Shown in pieces: positions 19,945-30,228 of a stretch of DNA of 64,000 nucleotides. The notes below the pieces were generated by a model. It had not been told where the DNA came from. It saw nothing but the letters and a program-made list of their open reading frames with translations, and searched no databases. Each line of letters starts with the position of its first letter. Positions within the stretch are counted from its first letter, which is position 1. Source of the DNA: Bos javanicus (taxonomy: Eukaryota > Chordata > Mammalia > Artiodactyla > Bovidae); contig NC_083876.1 in assembly GCF_032452875.1 (NCBI RefSeq), forward strand, positions 21,984,001-22,048,000, written 5' to 3'. The position numbers and the translations under genes were made by a program.

Positions 19945-21405
19945 TCACGTCTGACTCTTCGCAGCCCCATGGACTGCAGCACACCAGGCCTCCCTGTCCA
20001 TCACCAACGCCCAGACTTTACTCAAACTCATGTCCCTTGAGTCGGTAATTCTATCCAGCCATCTCATCCTCTGTTGTCCCCTTTTCCTCTTGCCTTCAAT
20101 CTTTCCCAGAATCAGGGTCTTTTCCAATGAGTCAGCTCTTCGCATCAAGTGGCCAAAGTATTGAAGTTTCACCTTCAACAGCAGTCCTTCCAGTGAACAT
20201 TCAGGACTGATTTCCTTTAGGATGGGCTGGTTGGATCTCCTTGCAGTCCAAGGGACTCTCAAGAATCTTTTCCAACACCACAATTCAAAATCACCAGTTC
20301 TTCAGTGCTCAGCTTTCTTTATAGTCCAACTCTTACATCCATACGTGACTACTGGAAAAACCACAGCCTTGACTAGACAGACCTTGGTTGGCAAAGTAAT
20401 GTCTCTGCTTTATAATATGCTGTCTAGGTTGGTCATAACTTTTCTTCCAAGGAGTAAGCATCTTTTAATTTCATGGCTTCAGCCACCATCTGCAGTGATT
20501 TTGGAGCCCCTAAAAATAAAGTCTGCCACTGTTTCCACTGTTTCCCCATCTACTTGCCATGAAGTGCTGGGACTGGATGCCATGATCTTTGCTTTCTGAA
20601 TGTTGAGCTTTAAGCCAACTTTTTCATTCTCCTTTTTCATTTTAATCAAGAGGCCCTTTAGTTCTTCTTCACTTTCTGCCATAAGGGTGGTGTCATCTGC
20701 ATATCTTAGGTTATTGACTTTTCTCCCAGCAAACTTGATTCCAGTTTCTGCTTCATCCAGCCCAGTGATTCTCATGATGTATTCTGCATATAAATTAAAT
20801 AAGTAGGGTGATAATATACAGCCTTGACATACTCCTTTTCCTATTTGGAACCAGTCTGTTGTTCCATGTCCAGTTCTAACTGCTGCTTCTTGGCCTGCAT
20901 ACAGATTTCTCAAGAGGCAGGTCAGGTGGTCTGGTATTCCCATCTCTTTCAGGATTTTCCACAGTTTATTGTGATCCACAGTCAAAGACTTTGGCACAGT
21001 CAATAAAGCAGAAATAGATGTTTTTCTGGAACTCTCTTGCTTTTTAATGATCCAGCAGATGTTGGCAACTTAATCTCTGGTTCCTCTGCCTTTTCTAAAA
21101 CCAGCTTGAACATCTGGAAGTTCATGATTCACATATTGTTGAAGCCTGGCTTGGAGAATTTTGAGCATTATTTTGCTAGCGTGTGAGATGAGTACAATTG
21201 TCCGGTAGTTTGAGCATTCCTTGGCATTGCCTTTCTTTGGGATTGGAATGAAAACTGACCTTTTCCAGTCCTGTGGCCACTGCTGAGTTTTCCAGATTTC
21301 CTGACATATTGAGTGCAGCACTTTCACAGCATCATCTTCCAGGATTTGAAATAGCTCAACTGGAATTCCATCACCTCCACTAGCTTTGTGCCCACTTGAC
21401 TTCAC
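19945..21405 (-). pseudogene. BovB ORF2 reverse-transcriptase remnant
   Basis: Three separate open pieces follow RTE domain order. Bases 21405-21070 encode early RT blocks ('GDGIPVELFQILEDDAVKVL', 'QDWKRSVFIPIPKKGNAKEC'). Bases 21003-20479 encode the palm, with 'QGCILSPYLFNLYAEYIMR' and YADD at residues 101-104 (20692-20703), then 'VGLKLNIQKAKIMA'. Bases 20283-19945 carry the C-terminal region ('TARRSNQPILKEISPECSLE'). Frameshifts and stops at about 21010-21070 and 20290-20480 break the protein. Catalytic aspartates are intact in the fragment, but no functional enzyme can result. Confidence 0.9.
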
Positions 21406-21794
21406 ATTCCCAGATGTCTGGCTCTCGGTGGGTGATCACACCATCATGATTATCTGGGATGTGAAGATCTTTTTTATACAGTTCTTCTGTGTATTCTTGC
21501 CACCTCTTCTTAGGTTCATATCATTTCTGTGCTCTACTGAGCCCATCTTTGCATGAAATGTTCCCTTGGTATCTCTAATTTTCTTGAAGAGATCTCTAGT
21601 CTTTCCCATTCTATTATTTTCCTCTATTTCTTTGCACCGATCATTGAGGAAGGCTTTCTTAAATCTCCTTGCTATTCTTTGAAACTCACATTCAGATGGG
21701 TATATCTTTCCTTTTCTCCTTTGCCTTTCACTTCTTTTCTCAGCTATTTGTAAGGCCTCCTCAGACAGCCATTTTGCTTTTTTGCATTTCTTTT

Positions 21795-22181
21795 TTTTTT
21801 TTAAACTTTACATAATTGTATTAGTTTTGCCAAATATCAAAATGAATCCACCACAGGTATACATGTGTTCCCCATCCTGAACCCTCCTCCCTCCTCCCTC
21901 CCCATACCATCCCTCTGGGTCATCCCAGTGCACTAGCCCCAAGCATCCAGTATCGTGCATCGAACCTGGACTGGCATCTCGTTTCATACATGATATTTTA
22001 CATGTTTCAATGCCATTGTCCCAAATCTTCCCACCCTCTCCCTCTCCCACAGAGTCCATAAAACTGTTCTATACATCAGTGTCTCTTTTGCTGTCTTATA
22101 CACAGGGTTATTGTTACCCTCTTTCTAAATTCCATATATATGCGTTAGTATACTGTATTGGTGTTTTTCCTTCTGGCTTAC
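21795..22181 (-). repeat. L1_BT 3' UTR insertion inside BovB
   Basis: 'aaactttacataattgtatt' to 'ttttccttctggcttac' is antisense L1_BT 3' UTR. BovB reads across it ('tttgcatttctttt' / 'ctatggggatggtc'). TTCTTTT at 21788-21794 and 22182-22188 is the minimal target-site duplication; the T-run hides its true length. Confidence 0.9.
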
Positions 22182-22552
22182 TTCTTTTCTATGGGGATGG
22201 TCTTGTTCCCTGTCTCCTGTACAATGTCACAAACCTCCGTCCATAGTTCATCAGGCACTCTATCTATCAGATCTAGTCCCTTAAATCTATTTCTCACTTC
22301 CACTGTATAATTGTTAGGGATTTGATTTAATTATACCTGAATGGTCTAGTGTTTTTCCCTACTTTCTTCAACTTAAGTCTGAATTTGGCAATAAGGAGTT
22401 CATGATCTGAGCCACAGTCAGCTTCTGGTCTTGTTTTTGCTGACTGTATAGAGCTTCTCCATCTTTGGCTGCAAAGAATATAATCAATCTGATTTCGGTG
22501 TTGACCATCTGGTGATGTCCATGTGTAGAGTCTTCTCTTGTGTGAGATACTT

Positions 22553-23097
22553 AAAATCTTTAATTTTCTATAAAAAATGGGTATGAATATCTGTAAAGGG
22601 CTACCTAAGCTAGTATTGAAATAATGTACTGAAACCTGTTCCTACCTATTACAGAAACTCCTGAACACCTCAGATGCATCCTGGAGTTTCTTTAAATATA
22701 ACATTGAAACACTGAGGATTTTTAAACCTATCAGTATAGCTAACCTCTCTTCTGAGTTCGAGGCATCTGAATGTCATTTAAGCCTCAGACTCAGAATAGC
22801 AAAACTTAGAGTCTGTCCCTCCTCCTGTTTTCTCTTGCTTAACAAATGACATCACCATCCATCCAGTGACACAAACCAGAAACTGTCATGCCGTTCCCCC
22901 AGCACGATCGCACCCCACCATTTACTCCTAAGTTCTGTTGACACACGTGTCTGTATCTGCTTCCATCACCATTACCTTAGTTCTTTTCTCGATTCCTCAG
23001 ACTTATTGTCTTCTGTTTATGCCTCTTATGGCCACTTACCTTTGCTGTGGTCAACAGCATCTTTCTGAAGGTTAAGTCCAGTTACAGCGTGCTACGT
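22553..23097. other. Unique DNA
   Basis: No gene or repeat recognised. Confidence 0.5.
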
Positions 23098-23317
23098 GTG
23101 TGCTGAGTCACTTCAGTCATGTCCAACTCTTTGTGACCCCTTGGACTGTAGCCCACCAGGCTCCCCTGTCCTTGGGGGTTCTCCAGGCAAGACTACTGGA
23201 GTGAGTTGCCATGCCCTCCTCCAGGGGCTCTTCCTGACCCAGAGATTAAACCCCCATCTCTTACATCTCCTGCACAGGCAGGTGGGTTCTTTACCACTTC
23301 ACCATCTGGGAAGCCCC
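23098..23317 (-). repeat. Bov-tA SINE
   Basis: Reversed A-monomer ('cagtcatgtccaactctttg') and tRNA-like part ('gacccagagattaaacccc', head 'accatctgggaagcccc'). Full-length, moderately diverged. Confidence 0.9.
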
Positions 23318-23459
23318 CCAGTCACAACACTCCTGAAACTCCAGAAACTCATGCTTCTGAGTATACACCCAGCCTGTTAGCAAAGCTCACTGAGCTGTTC
23401 ATGACTGGCCCCATCTCATCTGCAGAGTTCTGTTTATGTTCTGTGCACTCACACCCACA

Positions 23460-23515
23460 CATGCAGATACACATATTCACACACTCTGCTCCAAAATACA
23501 GACACAGTGCCCTGT
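23460..23515. repeat. CA-rich segment, copy 1 of a local duplication
   Basis: 'agatacacatattcacacac' and 'aatacagacac' recur with few changes at 24292-24345. The copies are about 830 bp apart in direct orientation. Confidence 0.45.
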
Positions 23516-23594
23516 GTCTCTCCAAGGGTGCAGCCGTCACCCCATCTCTGTGTTGTCCATGCTGTTTCTGAAATAATTTCCCTGTTGAGCTTAC

Positions 23595-23835
23595 TCTTAA
23601 GGATCTTCAAGGCTCAATTTAAATGCTGTGTCTTCCAACATACCTGAAATGATTTCCACATCACACCACACACACCCACCCACCCCTTCCATTTCTGTGG
23701 CCATAGTCTCCCATAGGCTTCTCACTTTATAATGGTTTCTTTTCTGATTTTGTTACCACATGAGCTCCTTGAGGGGAAGTACTGAAATTTCCCTTGTTTT
23801 CTCTCCAACAACTTGTTTGGTGCCTGGCATTCTCC
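23595..23835 (+). repeat. L2 LINE 3' end
   Basis: 'cttcaaggctcaatttaaat', 'catgagctccttgagggg' and 'ttggtgcctggcattct' follow the L2 3' end in sense (…CTCAGCTCAAATG…, …GAGCTCCATGAGGGCAGGG…, …GTGCCTGGCA…). Confidence 0.65.
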
Positions 23836-25324
23836 TGACCCTGACCGATATGAGGAGTTGAGGCGATCCACCCAGAAGGAATATTCTTTGGGATCCCTGC
23901 CTAGACAGAAAGAGCATCTCTTTAATCAGGGACAACCTTGACGTTGTCCAGCAGGTGGAAAACAAGAGCTCAATGGTCAAGTCATAGGTTCTAAGAATGT
24001 TCTACACCAGTGGTACTTTGAAGGAGAGTTCACGGCCATCTGATTATTCTTCAGATATGACACGGCACAGAAAGCAGAAAAGGGCTCCTTTTATTAATAG
24101 TAAGATATGGGCCAGAAGAGAATCAATGGGATAGTATTCCCAAGGCTCAGGGCAAAGTGAACACTTCAAGTAGGAATGGAAAGTCCAGGGGAGTCAACAG
24201 GGCCAGAGAGAGACCGCAGCCCTATGGAGTCAGGCCCTCAACCTTTCTACTTGTCCCAGGAAAACTTCTCCCAGCACCCGGATCTCACACTTGCAAATAC
24301 ACATATTCACACACACTGCTGCAGAATACAGACAAGGGTATTCCCTTGACACATTCTCACCCTTGACGCATCCTTGGGGGAGGGCAGAGGACAAGAGTGG
24401 CCCCTTCCCTAGATACCTACTCCCTGACCACTATTCACTCCTTCTTCAAAAGCAGTTGCACACTTCATTAAAATAGTGTTTAAATTAGTGTCTGTATTAT
24501 CTTGATGTGTCTAGGCACTACCCAGAAAGCCCGGGAGAGGTGCTCCCTCCTCATTAGGTCTTGTGTCTTAGGGCCATCCTTACCCTTCGAGCGTTCTCTG
24601 CTTGCCACTCCATACATGCCTCAGGCCCACACGTGCACTCCCGCTCACCTACTTCCACTCGTACCCACACGTGCAAATACATACACACGCACAATTCACC
24701 ACTCATATGAGAGTCCTGGTGTCAGAAACAGCTTAAAAATCCTGTGGCAAGTTGATGGCCATTCTCCCATATTATCTTAGCAAAATGCATAGGTAACAAC
24801 AAGTGTGTATCAAACAACAACAAAAAGAAGGATGTGAGGGAAATTTGCTCAGATGTGGGGGCTGTGGTGTGTTTTTCATTTATTCTGTCAGTTATAATCA
24901 GATGGATAGAAGGATGGAGACGCACAGCAACACACATCTTTGAGTAGTGAGCGCTGCCCTTGCCATTCTCTGGCTGCCAAAGATGAAATAATATGTTATC
25001 TGTAGCCTGAGTTTTCTTTGTCAATATTTTAGCAGATTCTTAACAGTCTGACCAGTGATATTTCTGGCTTTACTCCAGCATTCATCCATCTTCATTTTCT
25101 TAACAAGATGACTCCAGAAGAAGGAAAAGCCAAAGGGGGTTAAAGATGCTGATATTACTTGTTGAAAGTCCATAATTTAAAAAATATTTTAATTTATAAT
25201 AATTTGGTTGGGAAGCATCCAAATTAGTTCCAATTATATTAAGGGATTAGGAAAAGAATCAAGAATGTGAGAATCCTGGTGATTATGTTTCTTTGTTTTT
25301 GCATTTATATAAAGCATGAACATA
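23836..25324. other. Unique DNA with CA-rich patches
   Basis: Holds the second copy of the CA-rich duplication (24292-24345) and a looser third patch near 24660-24690. No gene recognised; frames of 92-100 codons are unsupported. Confidence 0.45.
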
Positions 25325-25495
25325 GGGTTGCCAGATTTAGCAAATAAAAGTAGAGAATGCCCAGTTAAATTTGAATTTCAGATAACAATGAGTAATTTTT
25401 TTAATGTGTGTCCCAAAGATTGCATGGGACAAAATTCTTCATTATTTATCTGAAATTCAGATTTAACTAGATAGCTTCATTTTATCTGGCAACCT
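25325..25495. mobile_element. Palindromic MITE (TA-flanked DNA transposon fossil)
   Basis: The left half ('gggttgccagatttagcaaa', 'ttgaatttcagataac') is the inverted complement of the right half ('ttatctgaaattcag', 'ttatctggcaacc'). The whole 171-bp unit can fold into one hairpin. TA on both sides fits a Tc1/mariner-type or MER53-like non-autonomous element. The palindrome is seen directly; the family name is uncertain. Confidence 0.7.
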
Positions 25496-25587
25496 TACAT
25501 GTATTACGTGTGATAATAAATAGTTACAAGAAAAAAAGAAACTATTGACATTTTAAAATATTTGATCGCAGTGTAGTTGGTTTACAA

Positions 25588-25627
25588 TGTTGTAATAAGT
25601 TCTACTTATAAAATAAGTTCTACTTAT
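25588..25627. repeat. 18-bp tandem duplication
   Basis: 'ttctacttataaaataag' occurs twice in tandem inside the L1 3' UTR, a recent local slippage or replication duplication. Confidence 0.8.
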
Positions 25628-26040
25628 AAAATAAGTGATTCAGTTATATGTATATATATACACATTCACACATTCTTTTTCGTATTCTTTCCCATTACCG
25701 TTTGTCACACGATATGGAACATAGTTCCTTGTGCTATACTGTAGGACCTTGTTTTTTATCCATTTTACATCTACTAGTTTGCATCTGCTTTCCCCAAACT
25801 CCCCGTCTCTCCCTCCGTCACCTCCCACCCCTCCTTGGGAAGCACGAATCTGTTCTCCATCTTTGAGTCTGTTTCTGCTTCGTATAATCGATCCTTTGTG
25901 TCACATTTTAGACTCTGCATGTAAGTGATACCATATGGTATTTGTATTTACTGACTTCATTTAGTATAATCTCTAGGTCTGTCTGTCCATGTTGCTGCAG
26001 ATGGCATTTTTTCACTCTTTTGTATGACTGAGTAGAATTC

Positions 26041-26042
<2 letters not shown>

Positions 26043-26085
<43 letters not shown>

Positions 26086-26102
26086 CGCGCGCGCGCGCGC
26101 AT
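26043..26102. repeat. (GT)20-AT-(GC)8 alternating tract
   Basis: Sixty uninterrupted alternating purine-pyrimidine bases: GT repeats 26043-26082, AT, GC repeats 26085-26100, AT. It replaces the short TGTGTATATG motif of antisense L1, so it grew by slippage. GC and GT alternation are the strongest known Z-DNA-forming sequences. Confidence 0.95.
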
Positions 26103-26552
26103 CATCTCATCTTCTCTGTCCATTCATCTGTTGATGGACATTTAGGTTGTTTCTGTGTCTTGGCCTTTGTCAATAGTGCTGCTGTGAATGTAGCGGTGCA
26201 TATATCTTTTTGAATTAGTTTTGGCTGGATATATGCCCAGGAGTTATCATATGATAACTTTATTTTTAGGTTTTTGAGGAACCTCAATACTGTTCTTCAT
26301 AGTGGTTTCAACAATTTACATCCCCAGCAACAGTGTAGGAGGATTCCCTTTCCTTCACGCTCTCACCAGCATTTGTTATGTGTAGATTTTTTAAATGATG
26401 GCCATTATGACTGCTATGAAGTAATACCTCTTTGTAGTTTTGATTTGCATTTCTCTAATAATTAACAACGTTAAGCATCATTTCATGTGATTATTGGCCA
26501 TCTGTATGTCTTCTTTGGAGAAATGTATATTTAGGTTTTCTGCCCATTTTTC

Positions 26553-27349
26553 TTTTTTCTTTTTTTAATTCTATTTTATTTAACTTTACAATATTGTATT
26601 GGTTTTGCCATATATCAAAATGAATCTGCCACAGGAATACTTGTGTTCCCCATCCTGAACCCTCCTCCCTCCTCCCTCCCCATACCATCCCTCTGGGTCA
26701 TCCCAGTGCACCAGCCCCAAGCATCCAGTATCGTGCATTGAACCTGGACTGGCGACTCATTTCATATATGATATTACACATATTTCAATGCCATTCTTCC
26801 AAATCATCCCACCCTCTCCCTCTCCCACAGAGTCCAAAAGACTGTTCTATACATCAGTGTCTCTTTTGCTGTCTCCTATACAGGGTTATTGTTACCATCT
26901 TTCTAAATTCCATATATATGCGTTAGTATACTTTCTTTCTGGCTTATTTCACTCTGTATAATAGGCTCCAGTTTCATCCACCTCATTAGAACTGATTCAA
27001 ATGTATTCTTTTTAATGGCTGAGTAATACTCCATTGTGTATATGTACCACAGCTTTCTTTATCCATTCATCTGCTGATGGACATCTAGGTTGCTTCCATG
27101 TCCTGGCTATTATAAACAGTGCTGCGATGAACATTAGGGTACACATGTCTCTTTCCCTTCTGGTTTCCTCAGTGTGTATGCCCAGCAGTGGGATTGCTGG
27201 ATCGGCTGCGATCCAAAAGTCTACAAGCAATAAATGCCGGAGAGGGTGTGGAGAAAAGGGAACCCTCTTACACTGTTGGTGGGACTGCAAACTAGTACAG
27301 CCACTATGGAGAACAGTGTGGAGATTCCTTAAAAAACTGGAAATAGAAC
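26553..27349 (-). mobile_element. L1_BT insertion with 5' inversion (twin priming)
   Basis: Bases 26553 to about 27205 are antisense L1_BT from its T-rich tail to 'agtgggattgctggatc'. The next 140 bases are sense L1_BT ('caagcaataaatgccggag' to 'aactggaaatagaactgcc'). In the element these pieces are neighbours, with only about 4 bases missing between them, so the 5' part is inverted. TGCCCATTTTTC (26541-26552) and TGCCCGTTTTTC (27350-27361) are the target-site duplication, with one mismatch. Confidence 0.92.
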
Positions 27350-28275
27350 TGCCCGTTTTTCAATTGGGTTATTTGATTTTTTTGTTGTGGAGTTGTATGA
27401 ACTGTTAATACATTTTTGAAATTAAGCCCTTGTCAGTAACATTGTTTGCAGATATTTTCTCCCAATTCATTGGTTTTCTTTTCATTTTGCTAATGGTTTC
27501 CTTTCCTGTGAAAGAGCTTATAAGTTTGATTGGTCCCATTTGTTTGTATTTGCTTTTCTTTCTTTTGCCTTGGGAGACTGACCAAAGAAAACATTGGTGC
27601 AGCTTATGTCAGAGAAAGTTTTGCCTATGTTTCTTTCTTAGAGTTTTGTGGAGTCATGTCTTCTAAGTCTTTTAGCCATTTTGAGTTTATTTTTGTGTAT
27701 GGTGTGAGGGTGTGCTCAAACTTCACTGATTTACATGCAGCTGTCCAACTTTCCTAACACTGCTTGCTGAAGAAAATGTCTTTATTGTATATTCTTGCCT
27801 CGTTTGTTGAAAACTGATTGACTGTAGGTGTCTGGGTTTACTTCTGGGTTCTCCATGCTGTTCCATTTATCCAAATGTCTGCTTTTGTGCCTGTACCACA
27901 CTGTGTTTTGGGGTTTTTTTCACACTGTTTGGTTATTGTAGCTTTGTAGTATTGTCTGAAGTTTGGGAGGGTTATGCCTCTTGCTTTGTTCTTTGGCAGT
28001 TCTGGGTCTTCTATGGTTCCGTATAAATTTTAGGATTATTTGCCCTAATTCTGTGAAAAATGTCATGGGTAATTTGATAGAGATTGCATTAAATCTGTAG
28101 TAGTATGGGAAGTGTGGGCATTTTAACAAGATTCATTCTTCCAATCCAAGAGCATGGGGTATCTATCACTTTCTTTAAATCATCTTCCATTTCCTTTATT
28201 AATTTTTACAGCTCTCAGCATATAAGTCTTTCACCTCCTTATTCAGGTTTACTCCTAAGTATTTTATTTATTTAT

Positions 28276-29421
28276 TTAGCTCCAGGTGTGGGTGGGAACT
28301 TTTCCCATAATAAGAATATTAGATAGCTCTATACATACAACTCTATATAACTATACCTATTCATCATGGAACACTCCTACAGTTGAAAGTCCTTGGCCTA
28401 GGGGGGCACAGGAAGGCAGGAGGGTGGCATTCAAAGTGAAAAAGAATAGCAAGGGTTTTTCTTAATCAACAAAGCTTGCAAATTAGACAAAGTATAAATT
28501 TAAATTTCCTAGTATATGATCCAACAGTTCTTGTGTGTGAACTTGCATTTATTCCACCCTTTCATTGAATTCAATCACTGTCCTACCGTGTAGGTGGACG
28601 TCAAAGAAACAAAACAAAATTCACACCCATAGAGAATGCTCTTCTGACTTCAGTAGCACAGACCACAGATCCGTTGAGACTTTCCTAGCCTTTCAGAATT
28701 ATGACTATTTGAGTAAACTTACTTTATCATTAATAATCAAAACCTAAAGTTATTTTTTCCATGACTTAACAAATACCATCAAGGAACTTGCATTAATATT
28801 CCATTGAAGTCACATTCGTATACCAAATTTGTCTTGATTATATTCCTTTTTAAATTACCTTCACTTCAAGGAATGATTTGTCGAAATTTGATAGTCTCTG
28901 TGGTTTTATAAATCATCCTAGCAAATGGTTCCTCACAAATTTGCTGTGATTTTTAATAAGTTTACATGATTAATGCCTATTAAAGGTTATTAAGAACGTA
29001 ACATGATAAATATTAAATGTCCATTGTGGTAATTATTGGCTCTTATTCAAAGTCATTTCTGCAATGATAGTAACTGAAGAGATCTCTGGAGGGAAACAAA
29101 AAATATCAAAGATAGGTCTTCCTTTTCATAGAAGCCATGAGCTTCAACTTTTGATTTTCACTTAACAGTTTTGTAACCCCAGTAGAAGGATATGTATGGA
29201 GTAGAGCTTAGCAGAGTCAATAAGCAGCCTGTTTGGGTGTTTGGAGCTTTCTGTCTTAATTTGATTTATATTTTCTGTGTTCAGGCTTCATTATTCCAAA
29301 ACTTAAGTAGGGATCTTAAGGCAAAAATGAGAAGGGAGGGCATTCATTGCCTGTAAATTCTCTTAGGTGATGAAAAGCTAACCTTCCATGTAAAGGATAT
29401 ATGAGAGAAACAACACTGGCA
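28276..29421. other. Unique AT-rich DNA
   Basis: No gene or repeat recognised across 1.1 kb. Confidence 0.5.
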
Positions 29422-30228
29422 TTTTTTTTTTTTTTTACTTTTATTGAATTATAGTTGACTTAATAGTTAGTATTAATTTCTGCTGTACGGCAAAGTGATT
29501 CAGTTATATATGTACATTCTTCTTTAATATTCTTTTCCATCATGGTTTATCACAGGATATTGAATATAGTTCCTTGTGTTACACATATACAGTAGGACTG
29601 TGTTATTATCCGTTTTGTATTCAGTAGTTTGCATCTGCTGATCCCAAACTCCCAATCCATCCTCCCCTCCCCTCGGCCTTGGCAACCACGGGCCTGCTCT
29701 CTGTGTCTGCGAGTCTGTTTCTGCCTTACAGATAGGTTCGTTTGTGTCATATTTTAGATTTCACATAGAAGTGACATCATATGGTATTTGTCTTTCTGAC
29801 CTCACTTAGTGTGAGCTCTCAGTCCATCCATGTTGCTGCAAAGGGCTTTATTTCATTCCTTTTTATGGCTGAGCAATTGTCTACCTCATACACACACACA
29901 CACGCACACACACACGTATAAAACATCTCCTTTATCCATTTATGTGTTGATGGGCATTTAGGTTGTTCCCATGTCTTGGCCATTGTAAATAGGGCTATGA
30001 ACACTGATAATATGTGCCTATGTTTAGAATTATATGTCTGGATGTATGCCCAGGGGTGGCATTGCTGGATCGTAGGGCAACTCTATTTTTAGTCTTTTAA
30101 GGAACCTCCAGACTGTTATCCATAGGGGCTGCACCAGTTTATATTCCCACCAATAGTGTAGGAGGGTTCCCTTTTCTCTACACCCTCTCCAGCATTTGTT
30201 ATTTGTAGACTTTTAATAATGTTCATTC
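29422..30228 (-). repeat. L1 LINE 3' end, antisense
   Basis: T-run (reversed poly(A)), 'cggcaaagtgattcagtt', 'cccaaactcccaatccatcc', 'ggcattgctggatcg' and 'ctccagcatttgttatttg' give the 3' UTR and the end of ORF2. A CA repeat interrupted by CG (29889-29916) sits in the usual TATATGTACC position. 5'-truncated. Confidence 0.9.

Larger units (their letters stand above)
19929..22541 (-). mobile_element. BovB LINE, longest copy, 11-bp target-site duplication
   Basis: About 2.2 kb of BovB (plus 0.4 kb of inserted L1_BT) from the canonical 3' terminus ('cagttcagtggctgagtc') to the region between endonuclease and RT ('gtgatgtccatgtgtagag'). GTGAGATACTT is repeated exactly at 19918-19928 and 22542-22552, showing one insertion event. 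The family's full length is about 3.2 kb, so the 5' third with most of the endonuclease is missing. It could have mobilised nothing after arrival. Confidence 0.94.
25560..28275 (-). repeat. L1 LINE, antisense, long ORF2 portion
   Basis: It runs from the 3' UTR ('acaatgttgtaataagttc') through the ORF2 3' region to 'actcctaagtattttattt'. Landmarks are 'cccaaactccccgtctctcc', 'gatatatgcccaggag', 'ttaagcccttgtcag' and 'ggtgtgagggtgtgctc'. About 1.9 kb is L1 proper; the rest is the L1_BT insertion (26553-27349). No intact ORF2 frame remains. Confidence 0.9.

Noticed and set aside
20479..21003. 174-codon reverse-transcriptase frame as a live gene
   Set aside because: It is an internal fragment of a 5'-truncated BovB with frameshifts on both sides and no promoter. 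Annotated as pseudogene.
29880..29920. CRISPR-like or other regular array in CA-rich DNA
   Set aside because: Simple dinucleotide repeat without spacers; the sequence is vertebrate.
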